DNA of 38,527 nucleotides, taken from assembly GCA_027296055.1 (NCBI GenBank), contig JAPUJT010000063.1:1-38527 (forward strand), read 5' to 3'. Shown piece after piece: positions 18,939-26,596 of the stretch. Under the pieces are notes generated by a model. The model saw nothing but the letters and a program-made list of their open reading frames with translations, was not told the origin of the DNA and ran no database searches. Origin of the DNA: Planctomycetota bacterium. GTDB lineage: Bacteria; Planctomycetota; JAPUJT01. A program made the position numbers and the translations under genes. Position 1 is the first letter of the stretch. Every line of letters begins with the position of its first letter.

Positions 18939-19529
18939 ATGGGCTCCGCTCTCCTGGATAAACACCTGATCCTCAGCGGACAGAGACACCCGATCGAGGA
19001 CGTCAGAGACGAGCTCTTCATCGATTTTCGGGCAGGTCCGGGCACACAGTTTCTGGCCAGCACCTGCTACGGAGCGGCGGTGATCGACGTCCAGGTCGTC
19101 GGATCCGACTACTTCATATTGAAGGTGCGGCCCGCCTTGCGGGCCCTGCTGATGAGCCAGCTAAGAAGAGAATACAGGACGTACAGGGTGTACTGTTTCG
19201 AGGGCAACTCGGAGGGCCGGATCCTTCTGACCGACGAGCTCGTGCTCGAATTCACGGAGGGGGCCAGCCACGAAGCCAGGCGCGCCTCTCTCCACAGGTA
19301 CTTCCCATCGACTCGAGAAGAGGAGCAGCTCGACGACGGGATCTACAGGCTCGCGGGAACCTTCTCGGAGGACCCGATTCTCGTCTCGAATGCCCTCCAA
19401 GGAAATCCGATGATCGCATCGGCTGCCCCGATCCTGGTAGCGATTCCGACCGATTCGGAAATCGCTAGCGATCGGGAGTGGGCCGAGGCAGAGGTCAATG
19501 CTCCGGAGCTTGCTCTGAGCAGCGTATAG
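18939..19529 (+). CDS. Tandem subtilase pro-domain-like protein, no protease domain
   Basis: The 196-residue product has no signal peptide and no recognised enzyme motif. Its second half (TDELVLEFTEG..., GIYRLAG, ...VSNALQGNPMIASAAPILV) follows the fold pattern of the fervidolysin-like pro-domain of S8 peptidases: a strand with E-L-x-V-x-F-x-x-G, a helix, a G-x-Y-x-L strand, then a helix and a V/A-x-x-A-x-P strand. The first half repeats the plan (RDELFIDFRAG..., GSDYFILKV, ...LRREYRTYRVYCFE). It therefore looks like two pro-domains in tandem without the catalytic domain that normally follows, and no S8 peptidase is in the window. Such domains can act as chaperones or inhibitors of subtilases; that role is inference. 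The start at 18939 has GAGAAGGA upstream. A fold-level assignment by eye is uncertain. Confidence 0.6.
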   Translation: MGSALLDKHLILSGQRHPIEDVRDELFIDFRAGPGTQFLASTCYGAAVIDVQVVGSDYFILKVRPALRALLMSQLRREYRTYRVYCFEGNSEGRILLTDELVLEFTEGASHEARRASLHRYFPSTREEEQLDDGIYRLAGTFSEDPILVSNALQGNPMIASAAPILVAIPTDSEIASDREWAEAEVNAPELALSSV

Positions 19530-19560
19530 AGCTTCAGTCCCCCATCACTTCCGGTTGCTC

Positions 19561-19602
19561 GCGTTCCGCGACGAATATCGCGGAGCGCGGGTCCCTCTTT
19601 TC
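19561..19602 (+). terminator. Probable intrinsic terminator
   Basis: An 11-base stem (19561-19571 with 19578-19588, one G-T wobble) encloses a 6-base loop and is followed by CCCTCTTTTC. It lies 31 bases after the stop of the pro-domain-like gene. On the other strand there is no T-rich tail, so it probably serves the plus-strand gene. Confidence 0.5.
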
Positions 19603-19635
19603 AATAACACTGATTCCGAGCGGAGGATAATCCTG

Positions 19636-21345
<1,710 letters not shown>

Positions 21346-21384
21346 GGCTGGCTCCTTTCGCCAGATCTAGCCTGGGAGCGGGCG

Positions 21385-21413
21385 AATATAGGCGCCGCCC
21401 GGTGGAGTGTCAA
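21385..21413 (-). promoter_or_regulatory. Strong sigma-70 promoter for the AGCS symporter gene
   Basis: TTGACA (21413-21408) and TATATT (21390-21385) are spaced by 17 bases on the minus strand. The expected transcript start near 21378 leaves a leader of about 33 bases before the ATC at 21345. Confidence 0.8.
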
Positions 21414-21432
21414 GGCGCTTCGGTGCGGGGTC

Positions 21433-21461
21433 TTGACACCCTTCGACCCCTACGGTACCTT
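21433..21461 (+). promoter_or_regulatory. Candidate promoter for the PEGA-like lipoprotein gene
   Basis: A perfect -35 TTGACA (21433-21438) is followed after 17 bases by TACCTT (21456-21461), which matches the -10 consensus at only 3 of 6 positions. It is about 100 bases upstream of the ATG at 21558 and divergent from the symporter promoter. Confidence 0.45.
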
Positions 21462-21557
21462 TTCCCCCCCTTGCATCAACAGGGGATCGGCGAAGCCGGC
21501 CGTTCGTGCCGGCATTCCTGAATGAAGTGAGACTCACCCTGAAAGGGGGACGAACCC

Positions 21558-22028
21558 ATGAGGTCCAGCCGTTTGCTAGTCCTGGTCGTGGTGATGATGG
21601 GGCTCACTTTTCTCACGCAGGGTTGCATGACCGTGGTGAGGGGGACAACTCAGGAGATCAAGATCACGTCGAAGCCTTCCGGCGCGACGGTCGAGATCTT
21701 GGGGCCCAAGCCGCCGAGCGAGGTGGTAGAGATTTCGGGCGGGGTCTCTTACATCAAGAGCAAGGTCGAGTGGAAGGCCATCGGGACCACGCCGATCGAG
21801 ATCAAGCTGCGACGCAACCAGAGCTACACGGTTCGATGCACGAAGGACGGCTACAAGCCGGCAGAGGACGAGATCAACCGTCGACTGAGCGGAGTTTTCT
21901 ATCCGATGTTCCTCGTTCCCAACTTGATCCTCGGCGGGCTCATCGATCTGAGCAGTGGGGCCGCCTACTACCTGGACAAGGGGACGGAAGAGAAGCCGCT
22001 TCACTTCGTTCTGAGGAAATCTAACTAG
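21558..22028 (+). CDS. Small PEGA-like lipoprotein
   Basis: The 156-residue product has a lipoprotein signal peptide (lipobox LTQGC, Cys23). The start at 21558 is supported by AAAGGGGG upstream. After the anchor comes VVRGTTQEIKITSKPSGATVEI, shortened here to its core SKPSGATVEI, and later GTTPIEIKLRRNQSYTV. This is the PEGA-type pattern in which a surface-layer-like beta unit packs the G-x-T-P turn. The C-terminal part has a hydrophobic stretch (MFLVPNLILGGLIDLSSGAAYYLD) typical of small envelope proteins that end a PEGA unit with a short membrane-associated segment. No enzymatic role is indicated. Divergent from the symporter gene; no operon partner is visible downstream on the same strand. 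Confidence 0.75.
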   Translation: MRSSRLLVLVVVMMGLTFLTQGCMTVVRGTTQEIKITSKPSGATVEILGPKPPSEVVEISGGVSYIKSKVEWKAIGTTPIEIKLRRNQSYTVRCTKDGYKPAEDEINRRLSGVFYPMFLVPNLILGGLIDLSSGAAYYLDKGTEEKPLHFVLRKSN

Positions 22029-22042
22029 ATTGGGCAACTAGC

Positions 22043-22226
22043 CTATCTGGCGGGTAGGGACCTCACAAATTCCAGCCCCAGGTCAACCCAGGTCTGCACA
22101 TCGGCCTTTGCGCGAAATCCGTCAGGTCTGACGTAGACGAATCCGATCAGGGGCTTGCCCGTAAAATCCATCTTCTTCGCATGGGGCCTCGCGGACTCTT
22201 CCGGCAACCTCCTCATCGTAAGGCAT
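22043..22226 (-). pseudogene. TfoX N-terminal-domain gene remnant (internal deletion and frameshift)
   Basis: From the ATG at 22226 one frame encodes MPYDEEVAGRVREA, the typical opening of TfoX/Sxy N-terminal-domain proteins. Immediately afterwards a different frame encodes PHAKKMDFTGKPLIGFVYV and continues to WVDLGLEFVRSLPAR before TAG at 22043, which is the typical ending of the same domain. The middle of the domain, roughly 50 residues including the usual KKMFGG region, is missing, and the two ends are joined one base out of frame (184 bases in total). The natural protein is about 110 residues. It lies eight bases after the stop of the esterase gene, with no good ribosome site. The recognition rests on family knowledge and was not confirmed by a search. 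Confidence 0.75.
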
Positions 22227-22233
22227 CAGCTAT

Positions 22234-24036
22234 CTACTCGAGCCACTTCTTTACGAAGGGATACCATTTCGTGGCGAAGTATTTTTCGAGGACCTCTTTC
22301 CAGAGGGCCCTTCGAGTCTCCTCGTCCTTCTCCTGTCGGGACTTGCGGATCAGCTCGTCGGCAGGCTTGCGGTGCTTCTCCTTCAGGCGGGAGTAAATCT
22401 GCATACACTTGCTCGACGCGTCGGCGAAAGCGAAGTCTCCCCGGAAGGCGAGAAAGTCATCCATCCATTCCCCACCCTTCGAGGAAGCCATTCGCTTCTC
22501 GAGCTTTGTCGCCGGGGGATCCGCCAGTTTTTCTATGGCTTTGCGGAGTTTGCTCAGCCGGGACCTCACTGCACGGCCGGGATTCAGGCTCGAGGCCTTC
22601 CTCAGACTGGCCACGGCATCACGGTACCGCTTCCCCTCGAAGCTCTCCTCGGAAAACGCGGCGAGTCGCTCGGCGTCGTCCGACGCCATTGACCCGAGCC
22701 AGCGGATCGCCTTCGGCACCGGCAGGTTCATGAAGCCATGTCCCGCTTCGGGGGGATCGAAAAGGCGCAGCATCGGAAATCCGCCTTCCTCGAAAGCATG
22801 GTGGGCCCACTCGCTGGAGCCGAATCCCACGACCGGATCGTCCCGAGCGTGAATGATCGCGAGAGGGGCGTCCCGCTGGGCTCGCCGGATCTCCACGTCT
22901 TCGAACACCGATGGCTCCGCCTGGAAGATCAGGCCCGAGGCGATCGGGAAGGCGCCCGCGAAGAGCTCGGGGTAGTGCATGAAAAGCGTGTACGTCAGGT
23001 ACCCACCCTGAGAGTGGCCGCCTACGAATAACTTGCCGATGGGATACGTCTTCTGCAGCTCCTTCACCGTGTCCGCGATGAAAGGAGGGCTCTCGTGCTC
23101 CCGGGTGCCCGTCCACGTGCTCCTCTTGCCCACCCAGCTGACGTAAGTGTAATTGGAACGGGGAAACTCCCGCGTGCTGTTCCGGCTGATCCGCTCGCCG
23201 TCGACGCCGATCAGAATGTAGTCCCGCGCCAGGTCGGACCACTCGCTCTCGATCGTCTCGATATACGAGAACGAGTCCATGTTCGAGCCATGGAGGATGA
23301 GAATGGCCGGGTATTTCTTCTTGCCGTCGTACCCCTCGGGCACGCGAATGTGGTAGCGCAGGCGGCTTTCGGAGATGCCCGTGGAGATGTCTCCCGGGCG
23401 AACCACGGCCTCTCGATGTCCCGCCTGGTAGCCGCCCCAAAATCCGGTGGTTTCCGCACCTTCGTGCAGATACTCCCCGAGAAACGACAGATTGTCGTCC
23501 TGCATCTCGAAGGTCCCCTCGCCATTCCCCGATGGCGCGGAGTACCGGTAGTCCAGATCGCGGCCGTCCACGCGTCCCTCCAGGGTTCGGTCATTGGAGT
23601 ACCCGTACCTCCCCTTGACGCTCTCCCCCTTCTGCTCGAGCTTCATGGGTCCGAAGGTGGTTTGCCAGGTGCCCTCGAAATTCGCCGGTCCCCTTTCCAC
23701 GCTCGAGTCTCGAATCTCGAGTGCGGTTAAATCCCCCTTCTTCAAGGTCCGTCTTCCCCAGGGCGTTCGTATCCTGAACGTGGCGATCAGGACCTCTCCC
23801 TCGACCTCTCCACTCCATCGGTGCTTCACGACATCGGGATCGCCAAAACGAATCGACTCCATTCCCGCCCAGGCCATGTTGAATATTTGGTCGGGAGCCG
23901 TCCGGATCTCGATGTACGGATCCAAAAAGTCCTTCTGCCGTGGAACGAAGATGCCTTCGATCTTCTCGCCGTCCCGGGTATGCGCGAGGACGTCCAGCCC
24001 CTGGCCCAGGGCGAGACAAAGGATGAGTGCCGTCAT
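22234..24036 (-). CDS. Secreted alpha/beta-hydrolase (esterase/peptidase-like) with extra N- and C-terminal domains
   Basis: The ATG at 24036 is chosen because it begins a signal peptide (MTALILCLALGQGLDVLAH) and has GGAGG nine bases upstream; the open frame further upstream runs into tRNA-Asp. The 600-residue protein has an N-terminal unknown module (about 22-110), then a lipocalin-like small beta domain (about 118-205, FEGTWQTTFGPMKLEQKG...). The hydrolase domain follows (about 215-450), with oxyanion-region HGSNMD, nucleophile elbow GHSQGG (Ser342), Asp399/400 in HARDDPV and His433 in EAGHGF. A basic helical C-terminal region of about 150 residues ends the protein. The hydrolase most resembles the phospholipase/carboxylesterase and poly-hydroxybutyrate-depolymerase-like groups. 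It is likely periplasmic or outer-surface; its substrate is unknown. Confidence 0.8.
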   Translation of the reverse strand: MTALILCLALGQGLDVLAHTRDGEKIEGIFVPRQKDFLDPYIEIRTAPDQIFNMAWAGMESIRFGDPDVVKHRWSGEVEGEVLIATFRIRTPWGRRTLKKGDLTALEIRDSSVERGPANFEGTWQTTFGPMKLEQKGESVKGRYGYSNDRTLEGRVDGRDLDYRYSAPSGNGEGTFEMQDDNLSFLGEYLHEGAETTGFWGGYQAGHREAVVRPGDISTGISESRLRYHIRVPEGYDGKKKYPAILILHGSNMDSFSYIETIESEWSDLARDYILIGVDGERISRNSTREFPRSNYTYVSWVGKRSTWTGTREHESPPFIADTVKELQKTYPIGKLFVGGHSQGGYLTYTLFMHYPELFAGAFPIASGLIFQAEPSVFEDVEIRRAQRDAPLAIIHARDDPVVGFGSSEWAHHAFEEGGFPMLRLFDPPEAGHGFMNLPVPKAIRWLGSMASDDAERLAAFSEESFEGKRYRDAVASLRKASSLNPGRAVRSRLSKLRKAIEKLADPPATKLEKRMASSKGGEWMDDFLAFRGDFAFADASSKCMQIYSRLKEKHRKPADELIRKSRQEKDEETRRALWKEVLEKYFATKWYPFVKKWLE

Positions 24037-24202
24037 GACGACGTACCTCCAGGCAATGGGGGCGCAGTGACCGGATAGGATCCAACCGGCATCGAAGGTG
24101 CCCGGGTGGCAGCCGTCATCTTGCAATCGGAAACAGGTTTTCGCAACCTTTTCGGAATTCACGAGCGAACGGTGGGGCTGGGTACCTGTCGCGGATGAGA
24201 AG

Positions 24203-24230
24203 ACCGGCTGACCCGGGAGGATCAGCCGGT
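24203..24230 (-). terminator. Hairpin after tRNA-Asp, probable terminator
   Basis: A perfect 9-base stem (24203-24211 with 24222-24230) with a 10-base loop begins about ten bases after the CCA end of tRNA-Asp. The tail on the minus strand (CTTCTC) has few Ts, so efficiency is uncertain, and the esterase gene could receive read-through. Confidence 0.5.
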
Positions 24231-24240
24231 TCTTTATGTC

Positions 24241-24318
24241 TGGCGAGGCCGACGGGAATCGAACCCGCAACCTTCGGATCGACAGTCCGATGCTCTAACC
24301 TAATTGAGCTACGGCCCC
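24241..24318 (-). tRNA. tRNA-Asp (anticodon GTC)
   Basis: The minus strand folds into a full cloverleaf. It has a seven-pair acceptor (GGGGCCG with CGGCCTC, one G-T), D arm GCTC/GAGC, anticodon stem TCGGA/TCCGA with loop CTGTCGA (GTC at positions 34-36) and T arm GCGGG/CCCGT with loop TTCGATT. The discriminator is G and CCA is encoded. It has its own promoter upstream. Confidence 0.95.
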
Positions 24319-24344
24319 TTGCGTTTCGGGCTACGAATCGGGAA

Positions 24345-24373
24345 ATGGTATCGGTCGGCCTGTCCCCTGTCAA
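24345..24373 (-). promoter_or_regulatory. Sigma-70 promoter of tRNA-Asp
   Basis: TTGACA (24373-24368) and TACCAT (24350-24345) are separated by 17 bases on the minus strand, 26 bases before the tRNA 5' end. Confidence 0.75.
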
Positions 24374-24390
24374 GACGGGGGGCGGGCCAC

Positions 24391-24418
24391 TTGACGTTCC
24401 GTGGTCTGTATCTACGAT
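24391..24418 (+). promoter_or_regulatory. Candidate promoter for the BNR-repeat gene
   Basis: TTGACG (24391-24396) and TACGAT (24413-24418) lie 16 bases apart, about 40 bases upstream of the ATG at 24460. It is divergent from the tRNA-Asp promoter. Confidence 0.5.
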
Positions 24419-24459
24419 AGGCGTCTTCCACGGGGCATGCCTATGGCGAGGAGGGATTC

Positions 24460-25548
24460 ATGACGGGTAGGAAGGTCGTGAAGGGGGTCCGCATCCTTGT
24501 GAGCACACGGAAGGGGCTCTTCATCTACGAAAGCGATCGGAGGAGGTCCGCCTGGAAGCGGCGAGGCCCTTACCTGGAGGGTCAGGAGGTCTTCCACTCC
24601 GCCATCGATCCGCGGGACGGGAAGACGCTCTACGCGGCAGTCAATGGCTGGATGAAGGGGGCTGTCTGGAAGACCACGAATCTGGGTCGCACCTGGGATG
24701 TCTCGCCGATTCCGACCAAGAAGATCTGGAGTATTTCCTTCGGCCATTCTTCCGAGCCGGGCACCGTCTACGCCGGAGGGATGCCGGCTGCCCTCTACAA
24801 GAGCGTCGACTCGGGGGGCTCCTGGAAGGAGGTAAGGAGCCTGACCCGCCAGCCGTCGCGAAAGGAGTGGATGCCTGGCGCCGGAGGCCTTTGCCTTCAC
24901 ACGATCCTTCAGGACCCCCTGGACCTCGATCGCCTGTACGTCGCGATCTCCGCCGTGGGAGCCTTTGTCACAAGGAACGGGGGCAAGACCTGGAAGCCGA
25001 TCAACGAAGGGGTGACGAGTCTCGCCGTCGAGATGGGCATGAAGAAGCAACGCTTTCCGCAGATTCATCGCTGCGTTCACAAGATGGCGCTCCACTCGAC
25101 GCGGCCGGGCGCTCTGTACCAACAAAATCATATGGGGGTCTACCGGACGGCCGGGTGGGATCGGAAGTGGAGGAAGATCAGCTCCGGTCTCTCGTCCGAG
25201 TTCGGGATGGCTCTCGCCGTCCATCCTCGGGAAGGGGAGACGATCTTCGTCGTTCCGATCGCCAGCGGAATGCTCCACTGGGCGCCGCGAGCGCGACTCG
25301 CCGTCTACCGCAGCCGTGACGGGGGCAAGAAGTGGAAGCGGCTCAGTCGGGGGCTCCCCCAGGGCGACGCCTGGTTGAACGTCTTGCGGGACGCTCTCTG
25401 CACGGACACGTTAGATCCGGTCGGCGTCTACTTCGGAACCAATACGGGTCAGCTATACGCCAGCCGAAACGAGGGGGACGCCTGGAAGCCTATCCTGGAG
25501 TATCTCCCGCCGATCACTGCCGTGACGGCATCCCCGATCTATCGGTAA
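24460..25548 (+). CDS. BNR/Asp-box repeat beta-propeller protein
   Basis: The 362-residue protein starts at an ATG preceded by GAGGAGGGA. It contains at least five Asp-box-like units spread along the chain (TTNLGRTW, SVDSGGSWK, TRNGGKTWK, SRDGGKKWK, SRNEGDAWK). These place it with sialidase- or sortilin-like propellers annotated as exo-alpha-sialidase or WD40/YVTN/BNR-like repeat proteins. I see no signal peptide, so it looks cytosolic. The sialidase catalytic residues (Arg triad, nucleophilic Tyr/Glu pair) cannot be recognised, so an enzymatic call is not justified. The gene stands alone between tRNA-Asp and hsp20, which gives no hint of its partner. Confidence 0.8.
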   Translation: MTGRKVVKGVRILVSTRKGLFIYESDRRRSAWKRRGPYLEGQEVFHSAIDPRDGKTLYAAVNGWMKGAVWKTTNLGRTWDVSPIPTKKIWSISFGHSSEPGTVYAGGMPAALYKSVDSGGSWKEVRSLTRQPSRKEWMPGAGGLCLHTILQDPLDLDRLYVAISAVGAFVTRNGGKTWKPINEGVTSLAVEMGMKKQRFPQIHRCVHKMALHSTRPGALYQQNHMGVYRTAGWDRKWRKISSGLSSEFGMALAVHPREGETIFVVPIASGMLHWAPRARLAVYRSRDGGKKWKRLSRGLPQGDAWLNVLRDALCTDTLDPVGVYFGTNTGQLYASRNEGDAWKPILEYLPPITAVTASPIYR

Positions 25549-25560
25549 ACTCATGAAACA

Positions 25561-25597
25561 ATAAAAAGCGGCGGCCGGGGATCGCTCCCCGACCGCC
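25561..25597 (-). terminator. Intrinsic terminator of the hsp20 gene
   Basis: On the minus strand a 12-base GC-rich stem (25597-25586 with 25581-25570, one G-T wobble) with a 4-base loop is followed by GCTTTTTATTG. It begins about 25 bases after the hsp20 stop. Confidence 0.85.
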
Positions 25598-25621
25598 GGA
25601 CCCGTTCAGAGAGGGGACAGG

Positions 25622-26065
25622 TTACTCCAGCTCTACCTTGATCTCCCTTTTCCTGGTCTCTTCCTTCTTCTCCAGGTGAACTTCCAGGACGCCGTTCGTG
25701 TAGGTGGCCTTGACCTTCTCGCCATCCACCTCACTGGGAAGCGCCACCGACCGAGAGAAGGATCCATAGGATCTCTCCATCCGGTGGAAGTTCCTACCCT
25801 TCTCCTCCTTCTCCGACTTCTTCTCGCCCTGAATCGTCAGGACGTCATCCTTGATCGAGATGTCCAGGTCGGAGGCCTCGAGACCGGGTAACTCCACCTT
25901 GACCACCACGGCGGTCTCGGTCTCGGCGACATCGAGGGGAGGGGTCCAGTTCTGATCGAACAGACCCAGGGTGGCGTCCGGCCTCAGGAAGTCGCCGAAC
26001 AAACCATTCATCTGATCTCCAAAAAGAGACAGGTCTCTCAATGGCCGATAGCGTGTAATCTGCAT
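25622..26065 (-). CDS. Small heat-shock protein, Hsp20/alpha-crystallin family
   Basis: The 147-residue ATP-independent chaperone binds unfolding proteins in the cytoplasm. The start at 26065 (MQITRYRPL) has GGAGAGGAG upstream; longer in-frame starts lack one. The N-terminal arm (DLSLFGDQMNGLFGDFL) is of the IbpA/Hsp18 type. The alpha-crystallin domain runs from about residue 40 (PPLDVAETETAVVVKVELPG) through the core strand ISIKDDVLTIQGE and the signature region TNGVLEVHLEKKE. The C-terminal extension (RKREIKVELE) has IKV in the place of the IXI motif. An upstream AT-rich region carries a -10-like TATACT (26212-26207) but no convincing -35, heat-shock sigma site or CIRCE element. Confidence 0.95.
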   Translation of the reverse strand: MQITRYRPLRDLSLFGDQMNGLFGDFLRPDATLGLFDQNWTPPLDVAETETAVVVKVELPGLEASDLDISIKDDVLTIQGEKKSEKEEKGRNFHRMERSYGSFSRSVALPSEVDGEKVKATYTNGVLEVHLEKKEETRKREIKVELE

Positions 26066-26422
26066 GATATGCACTCCTCTCCGGGGCGGTCGAAGGGGCC
26101 CCGGCGTTTGCCCCGAGTCCGGGCCGAGACCTCCTGAATACAACTTATGACAGTAAGTAGGAGCAACTAACGGGCCAATGCCATTCGCCTCGATGGAATT
26201 TCCATAAGTATATAGAACTAAACATATTGAATAATTATCCACTGTGTGATCGAAACGATGAACATGCCATTTAGGCAGCAAATCTCTGGAAAATTACGCG
26301 GATGGCCCGGGGAGGCAGGACCGGACGTATAATGATGGACTTCAGACCCCGAGGGGAAAGTGTGGTCCGGCGCGGTAGATCATCTACACCGGAGATCTTG
26401 GAGAGAGAAGTGAGCGGAGGCT
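26066..26422. other. Intergenic region upstream of hsp20 (357 bases)
   Basis: This gap lies between hsp20 and tRNA-Val. It includes an AT-rich stretch (26190-26250) unlike the surrounding GC-rich DNA, with a TGGAA-T-TTCCA palindrome at 26194-26204, probably part of the hsp20 control region. I see no convincing gene in it. Confidence 0.5.
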
Positions 26423-26499
26423 TGGTGGGCGATGCAGGGCTCGAACCTGCGACCTCCTGCTTGTAAGGCAGGCGCTCTAGCCAGCTGAGCTAATCGCCC
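26423..26499 (-). tRNA. tRNA-Val (anticodon TAC)
   Basis: The minus strand forms a 77-base cloverleaf with acceptor GGGCGAT/ATCGCCC and D arm GCTC/GAGC. The anticodon stem is CCTGC/GCAGG with loop CTTACAA, and the T arm is GCAGG/CCTGC with loop TTCGAGC. The discriminator is A and CCA is encoded. Confidence 0.95.
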
Positions 26500-26552
26500 C
26501 GAGCTACAGTTGCTCGTGCCGTCTTTCCCCTGATACGTCCGAAAGCGGCGTG

Positions 26553-26580
26553 ATTATAAACCCCAGGGTCGGCATGTCAA
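26553..26580 (-). promoter_or_regulatory. Consensus sigma-70 promoter of tRNA-Val
   Basis: Perfect TTGACA (26580-26575) and TATAAT (26558-26553) hexamers stand 16 bases apart, about 55 bases upstream of the tRNA and just after the stop of the BY-kinase gene. Confidence 0.85.
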
Positions 26581-26596
26581 CGGGGATTGTCGGTCG

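Noticed and set aside
24037-24270. Longer N-terminus for the esterase, extending 78 codons upstream
   Set aside because: It would run into tRNA-Asp, and the internal ATG at 24036 has a ribosome site and starts a signal peptide.
25622-26281. Longer form of Hsp20 starting at 26281
   Set aside because: The extra 72 residues come from AT-rich intergenic DNA and do not resemble the family; the ATG at 26065 has a good ribosome site.
26366-26393. Imperfect hairpin downstream of tRNA-Val as a terminator
   Set aside because: The stem has unpaired bases and the tail has only a short T run (CACACTTTCCC); support is too weak to list.
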